This document shows positions 56,062 through 64,000 of a DNA stretch of 64,000 bases, one piece after another. The first letter of the stretch is position 1; the number at the start of each line of letters is the position of its first letter. The DNA comes from Andreprevotia lacus DSM 23236 (lineage in GTDB: Bacteria; Pseudomonadota; Gammaproteobacteria; Burkholderiales; Chitinibacteraceae): positions 147,543-211,542 of the forward strand of contig NZ_FWXD01000005.1 of NCBI RefSeq assembly GCF_900176275.1, written 5' to 3'. The position numbers and the translations under genes were made by a program. The notes under the pieces are model-generated. The model was not told the origin of the DNA. It did not search any database and saw nothing but the letters and a program-made list of their open reading frames with translations.

Positions 56062-56735
56062 GCGCTTGCTATACCCCCTCGGCCGTCATCGGTTGTTGAG
56101 GGTGAGCAGCAGGTCTCGCTGATCGATTCCACGCTCGCCAGTGCTACGAATCAGGTCTTTGTAAATCAAGCATTCAGAGACATGGCAGGTTCTACGGGCG
56201 GCTGCAGAACTCTGTCGGCGAGCGGTGGCTGCGGCGCGTGCAATGCGCGCGGCGCTTGCGCGTGCAGTGAGGGCAGGGGAGAGTCACAGCTGCCCCTGCA
56301 GCCTGCCATATCCTCTGGGGCGTTTATCCACAGATGAAAAGTGAGCATGCGCGACAGGTGCTTACCGAATCTTGTCGCAATCTGCGCTAGCGCTTGCCGC
56401 TTTGCCGCCTATGCTGGAAGCGCACGGCAGGGTGATTTGTCACCATATGCCGATTCAGCGCATTCTCACTGGTAAATTGTAAGTTTAATGCTTACCCGGA
56501 CCTTCTGTGTGTGCGTAACATGCACAACAATGTCGGTATAGTATGCTTGCCTGGTGGCGGATTCCCTGCCTTCGTGCAAGCATTCCGGCCCGTCGATACC
56601 GCTTGTTTGCGCAAGCTGGCGTCAAGAATCTGCCAGCAGTGTGGGCGCCAGCCCGGTTGCGTGCAACAATGCATGCTTGCAGCTGGATTCAGTTTTACAG
56701 CAAATCATTATATTTGAACGATTGGATTTCGCAAC
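56062..56735. other. Long intergenic region upstream of the adhesin-secretion genes
   Basis: About 670 bp, AT-richer than its surroundings on the right half, without a gene I can support. Two possible -10 boxes, TATAGT at 56537-56542 and TATATT at 56709-56714, lie upstream of the transporter start but lack good -35 partners. Long leaders are usual for regulated biofilm operons. Confidence 0.4.
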
Positions 56736-58883
56736 GTGACGCAAACCGCCGAATGGGCCGGCAACCCGCATGCACTGCATGCCGACCCGCTGCTTGACTG
56801 CCTGTCCGAACTGACCCGCATCTATGGGCGCCCGTCCAGCCCGCAGGCGCTGGCTGCCGGGTTGCCGCTGGTCAACAACAAGCTCACGCCATCCTTGTTG
56901 CCGCGCGCCGCTGCGCGCGCCGGGCTGGCCGCACGGCTGGTGCGCAAGAATCTGGATGAACTCAATTACCGCAGCCTGCCGGCGCTGCTGGTGCTGGATG
57001 ACCAGCAGGCCTGCCTGCTGCTGGAATGGCTGCCCGATGGCCGCGCCCGCGTGCGCTGGTCCGATGCTGGCGAATCCAGCGACATCGTCAGTGCTGAAAC
57101 GCTGGCACTGCAATATACCGGCGTGGCCGTGTTCGTACGGCCGCGCTTCCGCTTCGAGGCCCGTGCGCCCGAGCTGGGCAAGGTGCGTGCCAAGCACTGG
57201 TTCTGGAGCGTGGTGTTCGGCAACTGGCGCATCTATCGCGATGCATTGCTGGCCGCGCTGCTGATCAACCTGTTTGCGCTGACCCTGCCGCTGTTCTCGA
57301 TGAACGTGTACGACCGCGTGGTGCCCAACCACGCGCAGGAAACGCTGTGGGTGCTGGCCATCGGCGCGCTGCTGGTGATGAGTTTCGACTTTGGCATGCG
57401 CACCGTGCGCAGCCACATCATCGACGTGGCGTCCAAACGCATCGACATCACCTTGTCCGCGCTCATCATGGAGCGCGTGCTGGGCATCAAGATGGCCAAC
57501 CGGCCGCAGTCGGTCGGCTCGTTTGCCGCCAACCTGCGCAGTTTTGAATCGGTGCGCGATTTCATCGCTTCGGCATCGATTACCGCCGTGATCGACCTGC
57601 CCTTCGTGTTCCTGTTCCTGTTGGTGCTGATCTGGCTGTCGCCTTGGCTGCTGTTGCCGCCGCTGGCCGGCATGTTCCTGGTGGTGCTGTTCAGTCTGGT
57701 CACCCAGGGCAAGATGCACGAGCTGGTCGAGGCCACGCAGCGTGCCACCGCCCAGCGCAATGCCACGCTGGTGGAAAGCGTGGCCGGCATCGAGACCGTC
57801 AAGGCGCTTGAAGCCAGCAGCGGTTTCCAGCGCAAGTGGGAGGAATCCACCCTCTACATCGCGCAGATGGGCACCAAGATCAAGTTGCTGTCGTCCAGCA
57901 CGGTCAACTTTGCCAACACGGCTGCACAGTGGGTCAACGTGGTGACGGTGATTACCGGCGTTTATCTGCTGATAGACAAGGAATTGTCCATGGGCGGCAT
58001 CATTGCCGCATCCATGCTGTCCGGCCGCATCATGGCACCGTTCGGCCAGGTGGCCGGCCTGATGATGCAGTTCCAGAATGCGCGTACCGCGCTGAACGGC
58101 ATCGAGTCGTACATGAACTTGCCGGTGGAACGCCCGGAAGGCAGCAACTTCCTGCACCGCGAGCATTTCAGCGGCGCCATCGAGTTCAAGCACGTGTCGT
58201 TCTCGTACGGCGGCCAGCCGGTGCTCAAGGATGTGTCGTTCCGCATCAACCCGGGTGAGCGCGTTGGCGTGATCGGCCGCATCGGCTCGGGCAAGAGCAC
58301 GCTGGAAAAATTGATCCTCGGTCTTTACCAGCCCGAAGAGGGCGCCGTGCTGATCGATGGCGTCGATACCCGCCAGATCGATCCGGCCGACCTGCGCCGC
58401 GCCATCGGCTATGTGCCGCAAGACCCCATCCTGTTCTATGGCAGCCTGCGCGAGAACATCGTGATCGGCGCACCGCATGCCGATGATGCCATGGTGCTGG
58501 CTGCGGCCGACAACGCCGGCGTCAACGAATTTGCCGACGTGCATCCGCACGGCTTCGACATGATGATCGGCGAGCGCGGTGAATCATTGTCTGGCGGCCA
58601 GCGCCAGACGGTGGCCATTGCTCGCGCCTTGCTCAACGACCCGGCCATGTTGCTGCTGGACGAGCCAACCAGCTCGATGGACCACATGTCGGAGGAAAGA
58701 CTGAAAGGGCGCATGCGCGCACTGATACCCGGCAAGACCCTGCTGCTGGTGACCCACCGCACCTCGATGCTTGATCTGGTTGACCGCCTCATCGTCGTTG
58801 ACGATGGCGCGATTGTCGCCGACGGCCCCAAGGCCGTGGTGGTCGAAGCATTGCAGCAAGGCCGTGTGGGCCGGAGGTCTTGA
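56736..58883 (+). CDS. lapB: Type I secretion ABC transporter of the LapB type
   Basis: A 715-residue inner-membrane exporter. The N-terminal ~135 residues are a C39-peptidase-like domain that lacks the catalytic Cys-His pair (DPLLDCLSELTRIYG where an active enzyme has a DCG motif), as in LapB and RTX transporters that do not cleave their cargo. A six-helix permease spans about 160-440, and the ATPase has Walker A IGRIGSGKST (K520), signature LSGGQRQ and Walker B LLLLDEPTSSMD. The start is GTG at 56736. With the HlyD partner next to it and an outer-membrane TolC/LapE protein (not in the window) it should export the giant adhesin encoded at 61041. Confidence 0.92.
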   Translation: MTQTAEWAGNPHALHADPLLDCLSELTRIYGRPSSPQALAAGLPLVNNKLTPSLLPRAAARAGLAARLVRKNLDELNYRSLPALLVLDDQQACLLLEWLPDGRARVRWSDAGESSDIVSAETLALQYTGVAVFVRPRFRFEARAPELGKVRAKHWFWSVVFGNWRIYRDALLAALLINLFALTLPLFSMNVYDRVVPNHAQETLWVLAIGALLVMSFDFGMRTVRSHIIDVASKRIDITLSALIMERVLGIKMANRPQSVGSFAANLRSFESVRDFIASASITAVIDLPFVFLFLLVLIWLSPWLLLPPLAGMFLVVLFSLVTQGKMHELVEATQRATAQRNATLVESVAGIETVKALEASSGFQRKWEESTLYIAQMGTKIKLLSSSTVNFANTAAQWVNVVTVITGVYLLIDKELSMGGIIAASMLSGRIMAPFGQVAGLMMQFQNARTALNGIESYMNLPVERPEGSNFLHREHFSGAIEFKHVSFSYGGQPVLKDVSFRINPGERVGVIGRIGSGKSTLEKLILGLYQPEEGAVLIDGVDTRQIDPADLRRAIGYVPQDPILFYGSLRENIVIGAPHADDAMVLAAADNAGVNEFADVHPHGFDMMIGERGESLSGGQRQTVAIARALLNDPAMLLLDEPTSSMDHMSEERLKGRMRALIPGKTLLLVTHRTSMLDLVDRLIVVDDGAIVADGPKAVVVEALQQGRVGRRS

Positions 58884-58885
58884 GC

Positions 58886-60304
58886 ATGAACAACATGAAA
58901 GTCACCATTGCCCGCCAGCGCCCGCCCACCTTGCTGGACCGTTTTACCCGTCGCAGCAACAAGGCGCTGGACACGCTGATGCGCACCGACAAGGGCCAGG
59001 GTGTCGATGCAAAGGATTTCATCGGCGATGCCGACTGGGCGATTGCCGAGCACAACCCGCGCGGCTCGCGCCTGATGGTTTGGCTGTCGCTGCTGGCCAT
59101 GATCACCTTGCTGGTGTGGGCCGGGTTGTCGCCCATCGATGAAGTGACCAAGGGCGAGGGCAAGGTCATTCCGTCGCGCCAGGTGCAGATCGTGCAAAGC
59201 CTGGATGGCGGCATCGTGCAGCAGATCCTGGTGCGTGAAGGCGAGGTGGTGCAAAAGGGGCAGTTGCTGCTCAAGATAGACCCGACGCGCTTTGTCTCGT
59301 CGCTGAAGGAAAACCGTGCCCAATACCTGTCGCTCAAGGCCAAGGCCGCGCGGCTGGAGGCCATTTCCAGCGGCAAGGCTTTTGTGCCACCACCGGACGT
59401 CGAAGCCGAGGCGCCGGATCTGGTGGCGCAAGAGCAATCACTCTACCTGTCCAAGCGCGCCGAGCTTGAAGCCGGCGTCGGCGTGGCGCGCCAGCAACTG
59501 GCGCAACGCAGCCAGGAAATGAACGAAGTGCGTGCGCGGCGTGATCAGGCGGCGCAAAGCTTTGATCTCACGCAGCGCGAACTGGATGCCACTAAACCCT
59601 TGCTCAAGAGCGGTGCGGTGTCGGATGTCGACATCCTGCGGCTGGAGCGCGATATTGCCCGGTTCCGTGGCGAGCGTGATTCGGCCAATGCCCAATTGCC
59701 GCGCATCCAGTCGTCAATGGCGGAAGCCAGCAACAAGATCAATGAAGTCGAGCTGAATTTCCGCAATCTGGCACGAGTCGAGTTGTCCGAGACGCTGGGC
59801 AAGCTGAGCAGCCTGTCGGAAGGCAGCGTAGGGCTGGCCGACCGCGTCAAGCAGTCGGACATCCGCTCGCCGGTGCGGGGCACGGTCAAGACGCTGATGT
59901 TCAACACCGTCGGCGGCGTGGTGCAGCCGGGCAAGGACGTGATCGAGATCGTGCCGTCCGACGACGCGCTGCTGCTGGAGGCCAAGGTGCTGCCGCGCGA
60001 CATCGCCTTCCTGCGTCCGGGCCAGAAGGCGCTGGTGAAGTTCACCGCTTATGACTTCGCCACCTACGGCGGGCTGGAAGCGACGCTGGAGCACATCTCG
60101 GCCGACACGGTGACCGACGACAAGGGCAATGCCTTCTTCGTGGTGCGCGTGCGCACGACGCAGTCCTTCATTGGTGAAAAGAAGCTGCCGATCATCCCCG
60201 GCATGGTGGCGGAGGTCGATATCCTGACCGGCAAGCGGTCTATTCTGGCTTATCTGCTCAAACCGGTGCTGCGCGCCAAAGCCAACGCCCTGACCGAACG
60301 ATGA
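58886..60304 (+). CDS. lapC: Type I secretion membrane-fusion protein, HlyD/LapC family
   Basis: A 472-residue adaptor: cytoplasmic N-terminus, one membrane segment (about 66-85), then a lipoyl-like half ([20 protein letters not shown]), a long coiled coil (about 170-300) and the closing beta-barrel ([40 protein letters not shown]). It bridges the ABC protein to the outer-membrane channel. ATG at 58886 has a perfect GGAGGT seven bases upstream and begins 2 bp after the transporter stop; the TTG two codons earlier is not needed. Its ATGA overlaps the regulator gene. Confidence 0.93.
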   Translation: MNNMKVTIARQRPPTLLDRFTRRSNKALDTLMRTDKGQGVDAKDFIGDADWAIAEHNPRGSRLMVWLSLLAMITLLVWAGLSPIDEVTKGEGKVIPSRQVQIVQSLDGGIVQQILVREGEVVQKGQLLLKIDPTRFVSSLKENRAQYLSLKAKAARLEAISSGKAFVPPPDVEAEAPDLVAQEQSLYLSKRAELEAGVGVARQQLAQRSQEMNEVRARRDQAAQSFDLTQRELDATKPLLKSGAVSDVDILRLERDIARFRGERDSANAQLPRIQSSMAEASNKINEVELNFRNLARVELSETLGKLSSLSEGSVGLADRVKQSDIRSPVRGTVKTLMFNTVGGVVQPGKDVIEIVPSDDALLLEAKVLPRDIAFLRPGQKALVKFTAYDFATYGGLEATLEHISADTVTDDKGNAFFVVRVRTTQSFIGEKKLPIIPGMVAEVDILTGKRSILAYLLKPVLRAKANALTER

Positions 60305-60900
60305 ACCATCCGCCGCTCACCCTCATTACCGCCGACCCCGTACTGGCCGATCACTGGCGTACGGCGGCGGCCGGCTATACCGTGCATGTCGGCAACGAGC
60401 TGGACGAGGCCGGCCCGCTGGTGCTGGTCGATCTGGCCATGCCCGGCCTGCCCGGCCTTGCCGACCCGCGCTGGCATGCGTGGACGGCGATGCGGCTGGT
60501 CATCATGGCCAGCAGCCTGCCCAGCGATCTGGAAAACCTGCACGCGCTGCAGGCCGGCGCGCGTGGCTATGGTCATGCCTATGCGCCAAACGAATTCTGG
60601 ACGCAGGTCCTGGATGTGGTCTCCAAAGGTGGTGCCTGGATCGGTCCACTGGTCATGCAGCGTTTGATTCAGACGCTCACGCGCAACGACATGCACGAGG
60701 CACACGACTGGCAATCCAAGGTGACCGAGCGCGAGGCCGAAGTGGCGCGGCTGGTGGCACGCGGCGCATCCAACAAGGAAATTGCCCGCGAGCTCGATAT
60801 CACCGAGCGCACGGTGAAAGCACATCTGACAATCCTTTTCAGCAAACTGCATGTGGCAGACCGCTTGCAACTGGCGCTGCGCGTGAAGGGCATGCACTGA
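60301..60900 (+). CDS. LuxR-type regulator with a degenerate receiver domain
   Basis: A 199-residue protein. The C-terminal ~60 residues are a typical LuxR/GerE helix-turn-helix: [16 protein letters not shown] start, then [22 protein letters not shown]. The N-terminal ~120 residues resemble a CheY receiver with D44 in VLVDLAMPG at the phosphorylation position, but the second acidic residue of the pocket and the conserved lysine (position [10 protein letters not shown]) are not kept, so it may not be phosphorylated. It overlaps the HlyD gene by ATGA and lies directly upstream of the adhesin gene, and may control it. No partner histidine kinase is in the window. Confidence 0.85.
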   Translation: MNHPPLTLITADPVLADHWRTAAAGYTVHVGNELDEAGPLVLVDLAMPGLPGLADPRWHAWTAMRLVIMASSLPSDLENLHALQAGARGYGHAYAPNEFWTQVLDVVSKGGAWIGPLVMQRLIQTLTRNDMHEAHDWQSKVTEREAEVARLVARGASNKEIARELDITERTVKAHLTILFSKLHVADRLQLALRVKGMH

Positions 60901-60957
60901 ACTGGTCTGCTGAAATCTGTTGGTAATCAAGCAATTCTGACGGTTGTGTGCATCACA

Positions 60958-60977
60958 TACTGTACTTCGGTACAGTA
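60958..60977 (+). promoter_or_regulatory. UUCG-capped hairpin in the adhesin leader
   Basis: TACTGTAC-TTCG-GTACAGTA forms eight perfect base pairs closed by a C(UUCG)G tetraloop, the most stable RNA loop type. No T-run follows, so it is not a simple terminator. It lies 63 bp before the adhesin start codon and after the regulator stop. As DNA, it is also a possible dimer-protein operator. Confidence 0.6.
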
Positions 60978-61040
60978 GATTGGTCTTGTCAGCTAACTTA
61001 TCTTCAGGGCTCCCTAAAACAGGTCTCTGAGGATTTTCTG

Positions 61041-64000
61041 ATGGCTCATCCCGCCGCTCATGCCAAGCTCGTTTCCGTCCACGGTCAAGCTTTCATCCGC
61101 GACGCCACCGGCAAGCTGACTCCGGTCCATGCGGGCCAGGAAATCGCTCAGGACCAGGTACTGGTTACATCCGCCCACGGTGAAGTGGTATTGCTGCTGC
61201 CCAATGGTGAACAGCAAACCATCGGCCCCGATCGCGCCGTGCTGGTCGACGCCCAGGTGCTGGCCGTCGAAACCCATGCTGTGGCCGATGCCGCGCTGAG
61301 CAATGTATCCAGCAGCGCCGCCATCGATACCGTCATCGCCAAGGGCGGTGACCTGTCGCAGGAACTCGAAGCCACCGCCGCCGGCCTGAATGCCGGTGGT
61401 GCTGCCGGTGATGGCGATCACTCCTTCATCCGTCTTGGCCGCATCAGCGAAGAAGTCGGCTCGGTCGAATTCCAGTCCGGCACGCCGATCGTCAGCCAGG
61501 AAACCACCCAGCAAACCCGCGCGGAACAAACCAACCACGCGCCCGAGCTGCTGGACGACAAGCAGGCGCCGCTGAGCGATAGCCAGCGCGTGAGCACGCC
61601 GGAAGATACTCCGTTCAAGGGCAAGTTCAATGCGGTCGACATCGACAATGACCCGCTGACCTTCTCCACCACCACCAACCCGCAGCACGGCACCGTCGTC
61701 ATCAACAGCGATGGCAACTGGACCTACACGCCGGGCAAGGATTACAACGGCCAGGACAGCTTCGTGGTCTTGGTCAGCGATGGCAAGGGCGGCACCGATA
61801 CCGTCACCATCAATGTCACCGTGACGCCGGTCAACGATAACCCGGTGCTGGTCGACAGCAACGGCAACCCGGTTGGTCAGGACCAGAATGCCACCACGCC
61901 GGAAGACACTCCGGTCTCGGGCAAGGTCGTCGCTACCGACGTCGATGGCGACGCCCTCAGCTATGGCAAGGGTAGCGACCCGGCGCACGGCTCGGTCACC
62001 GTCAACGCCGACGGCAACTGGACCTATACCCCGGGCAAGGATTACAACGGCAAGGACAGCTTCACCATTACCGTCAGCGACGGCCACGGCGGCAGCACAA
62101 CCCTGACCGTCAATGTCGACGTTACGCCGGTCAACGACGCACCGACCGGCCAGAACCAGCAAGTCACCACGCCGGAAGACACCGCGCTCAACGGCAAGGT
62201 GGTTGCCACCGACGTTGACGGCGACACGCTGACCTACGGCAAGGCCAGTGACCCGGCCCACGGCGCAGTCACCGTCAATGCAGACGGCAGCTATGTCTAT
62301 ACCCCGGCCAAGGACTACAACGGCAACGATAGCTTTACCGTCAACGTGGCCGACGGCCACGGTGGCACGACCACTCTCACCGTCAACGTCGTGGTGACCC
62401 CGGTCAACGACGCTCCGGTCGGCCAGAACCAGAGCGTGACCACGCCGGAAGACACGCCGGTTTCGGGCAAGCTGACTGCCACCGACGTTGATGGCGATAC
62501 GCTCACTTTCACCACCGGCAGCAACCCGGCCCACGGCAGCGTGACTGTCGGCACCGATGGCAGCTGGACCTACACCCCGGCCAAGGATTACAACGGCAGC
62601 GACAGCTTTACCGTCACCGTATCCGACGGCAAGGGCGGCCAGACCAGCCTGACCGTCAATGTCGGTGTGACCCCGGTGAACGATGCACCGGTGGGCCAGG
62701 ACCAAAGCGTTACTACCAAGGTTGGCGTCCCGGTTAGCGGTACTGCCATAGCGACTGACGTCGATGGCGACGCGCTGACGTTTGCCAAGGGCAGCGATCC
62801 GGCGCACGGCCAGGTAACCGTCGATGCCGCCGGTAACTGGACCTATACCCCGGGCAAGGAGTACACCGGCAAGGACAGCTTTACCGTTACCGTGAGTGAT
62901 GGCCATGGCGGCACGGCCACGCTGACCGTCAACGTTGGCATCAACGGCGGCGAAGTACCGCCGGTCAACCACAACCCGGTCGCCCACGACGACAACGCCA
63001 GCGTGACGCAAGACAGCAGCGTGACGATCGCGGTGCGCAGCAATGACACCGATGCCGATGGTGACAAGCTGAACGTCAGCGGCGTGACCCAGGGCGCAAA
63101 TGGTTCGGTGGTCATCGATGGCATTACCGGCAACCCCATTTATACGCCGAATCCCGGTTTCACCGGCAAGGACAGCTTTACCTACACCATCAGCGACGGC
63201 CACGGCGGCACCTCGACCGCTACCGTCAGCGTGGTAGTGAATGCGGCAGAAAACCACAACCCGGTATTCACCGACAACAATGGCCCGCTGGGTGACAGCA
63301 CCAGCGTGACCACGCCGGAAGACACCCCGGTCTCGGGCAAACTGACCGCGACCGACGCCGATGGCGACGCACTGACCTTTGCCAAGGGCAGCGATCCGGC
63401 GCATGGTTCGGTCAATGTCGATGGCAACGGTAACTGGACCTACACGCCGGACAAGGATTACAACGGTTCGGACAGCTTCACTGTCACCGTCTCTGACGGC
63501 AAGGGCGGCACCGATACGCTGACCGTCAATGTCGGCGTGACCCCGGTCAACGATGCACCGGTGGGCAAGGATGAAACCATCTCCACCCACCAGGACACCG
63601 CCGTCAACGGCACTGTCACCGCCACCGACGTCGATGGCGACAAGCTGACCTTCACCAAGGGCAGCGACCCGGTGCACGGCAGCGTCACCGTCAACGCTGA
63701 CGGCAGCTACGTCTACACCCCGGCCAACGGCTACAACGGCAAGGACAGCTTCACCGTCTCGGTCGATGACGGCCACGGCGGCACCTCGACTGCCACCGTC
63801 AACGTCAACATCTCGGCCAACAACGACCCGGTCTTTGTCGACAACAACGGCAACCCGGTTGGTGCCAACCAGTCGGTCACCACCCCGGAAGACACCCCGG
63901 TTACTGGCAAGGTACAAGCCACCGACGTCGATGGCGATGCACTGACCTTCGCCAAGGGCAGCGACCCGGCGCACGGCCAGGTCTCGGTCGACGCCGCCGG
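61041..64000 (+). CDS. Giant LapA-like biofilm adhesin, N-terminal part (runs off the window)
   Basis: An open frame of 986 codons from ATG 61041 to the window end. GAGGAT about 7 bases upstream is the ribosome-binding site. Residues ~1-110 form a LapA-type retention module (KLVSVHGQAFIRDATGKLTP, GEVVLLLPNGEQQTIGP), which plugs in the outer-membrane channel. TAAG at residues 112-115 matches the site where the LapG protease cuts P. fluorescens LapA. Then nine tandem Ig/cadherin-like units of about 90-100 residues begin at residue 165 (typical unit TTPEDTPVSGKLTATDVDGD...YTPAKDYNGSDSFTVTVSDG), rich in Asp for calcium binding. No LapD or LapG gene is in the window. The C-terminal RTX and secretion signal are beyond the edge. 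Confidence 0.93.
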   Translation, partial: MAHPAAHAKLVSVHGQAFIRDATGKLTPVHAGQEIAQDQVLVTSAHGEVVLLLPNGEQQTIGPDRAVLVDAQVLAVETHAVADAALSNVSSSAAIDTVIAKGGDLSQELEATAAGLNAGGAAGDGDHSFIRLGRISEEVGSVEFQSGTPIVSQETTQQTRAEQTNHAPELLDDKQAPLSDSQRVSTPEDTPFKGKFNAVDIDNDPLTFSTTTNPQHGTVVINSDGNWTYTPGKDYNGQDSFVVLVSDGKGGTDTVTINVTVTPVNDNPVLVDSNGNPVGQDQNATTPEDTPVSGKVVATDVDGDALSYGKGSDPAHGSVTVNADGNWTYTPGKDYNGKDSFTITVSDGHGGSTTLTVNVDVTPVNDAPTGQNQQVTTPEDTALNGKVVATDVDGDTLTYGKASDPAHGAVTVNADGSYVYTPAKDYNGNDSFTVNVADGHGGTTTLTVNVVVTPVNDAPVGQNQSVTTPEDTPVSGKLTATDVDGDTLTFTTGSNPAHGSVTVGTDGSWTYTPAKDYNGSDSFTVTVSDGKGGQTSLTVNVGVTPVNDAPVGQDQSVTTKVGVPVSGTAIATDVDGDALTFAKGSDPAHGQVTVDAAGNWTYTPGKEYTGKDSFTVTVSDGHGGTATLTVNVGINGGEVPPVNHNPVAHDDNASVTQDSSVTIAVRSNDTDADGDKLNVSGVTQGANGSVVIDGITGNPIYTPNPGFTGKDSFTYTISDGHGGTSTATVSVVVNAAENHNPVFTDNNGPLGDSTSVTTPEDTPVSGKLTATDADGDALTFAKGSDPAHGSVNVDGNGNWTYTPDKDYNGSDSFTVTVSDGKGGTDTLTVNVGVTPVNDAPVGKDETISTHQDTAVNGTVTATDVDGDKLTFTKGSDPVHGSVTVNADGSYVYTPANGYNGKDSFTVSVDDGHGGTSTATVNVNISANNDPVFVDNNGNPVGANQSVTTPEDTPVTGKVQATDVDGDALTFAKGSDPAHGQVSVDAA
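61533..64000 (+). repeat. Tandem ~270-300-bp repeats coding for adhesin units
   Basis: Unit starts (the Asn of NHAP/NDAP/NHNP-type motifs) fall at 61533, 61833, 62133, 62406, 62679, 62967, 63252, 63549 and 63822. Units 4 and 5 are exactly 91 codons apart; others are longer by 9-10 codons through an inserted FVDNNGNP-type stretch. The fifth and sixth units diverge most from TTPEDTPVSG. The array continues past the window. Confidence 0.9.

Noticed and set aside
56511..56717. Small plus-strand frames in the leader of the transporter gene
   Set aside because: No ribosome-binding sites or similarity; three overlapping frames are open by chance.
61014..63974. 986-codon open frame antisense to the adhesin gene
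   Set aside because: Its repeats mirror the adhesin repeats; low-complexity Val/Gly/Asp-rich product without domains or a ribosome-binding site.
61533..64000. Regular repeats as a possible CRISPR array
   Set aside because: Units of 270-300 bp in one open frame encode protein domains; no short repeats with spacers and no cas genes.

Overview
The window is a GC-rich bacterial chromosome segment from a betaproteobacterium, most likely of the order Neisseriales. The evidence is the polA / DUF2782 / thrB neighbourhood, a hemC-hemD-hemX-hemY operon, ppk1 next to sixA, a kinase-fold (APH-type) ThrB, and a chitin-binding (CBM5/12-type) domain on a large secreted protein. The genus cannot be read from the sequence. 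I found no rRNA, tRNA, CRISPR array, prophage or transposase.

Layout. 1-6 kb: a secreted beta-helix protein cut by the window edge, an RluA-type pseudouridine synthase, L-threonine aldolase, and a translationally coupled pair of Asp/Asn-hydroxylase-like dioxygenase and sulfotransferase. 6.2-13.4 kb: a glycine-cleavage operon. It has a near-consensus promoter, a tandem glycine riboswitch, gcvT, gcvH, a small membrane protein, gcvP, a GST, a VOC protein and a GcvR-like double-ACT regulator. 13.4-15.6 kb: a YdcF-like protein and ychF. 16.3-23 kb: a type I restriction-modification operon (hsdR, hsdM, a DUF1016 nuclease, hsdS). 23.2-24.9 kb: a TetR regulator with two identical palindromic operators, a YciI-like protein and a SpoT/MESH1-like HD hydrolase.

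25-35.6 kb is the most unusual region. It has two full-length 694-residue DUF4034-like paralogues, plus the upstream region and first 13 codons of a third. Between the third start and the second full gene lies an opposite-strand pair, a secreted clan-A glycoside hydrolase and a membrane O-acyltransferase with an SGNH domain. An integral-membrane M48-type metalloprotease follows. 35.7-39.8 kb: an OmpA-like lipoprotein converges on a multimodular secreted protein (CBM5/12, CBM56-like, GH55-like beta-helix). 40-54 kb is mainly housekeeping: yggX, ppk1, sixA, hemCDXY, a FimV-like protein, polA, a DUF2782 protein and thrB. A D-2-hydroxyacid dehydrogenase-type flavoprotein follows at 54.7-56 kb. 56.7-64 kb: a Lap-type biofilm adhesin locus with a type I secretion ABC protein, its HlyD partner, a LuxR-type regulator with a degenerate receiver, and the start of a giant adhesin with an N-terminal retention module and about 90-residue tandem repeats running off the window.

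Three families of dispersed intergenic repeats stand out. All lie downstream of genes and in gene-sense orientation: a ~113-bp hairpin element (3 copies) whose terminal stems show compensatory changes, a ~130-bp GC-rich element (6 copies), and a ~250-bp element present as two copies in inverted orientation between convergent genes. They look like mobile or structured 3'-end elements that the protein genes do not explain.
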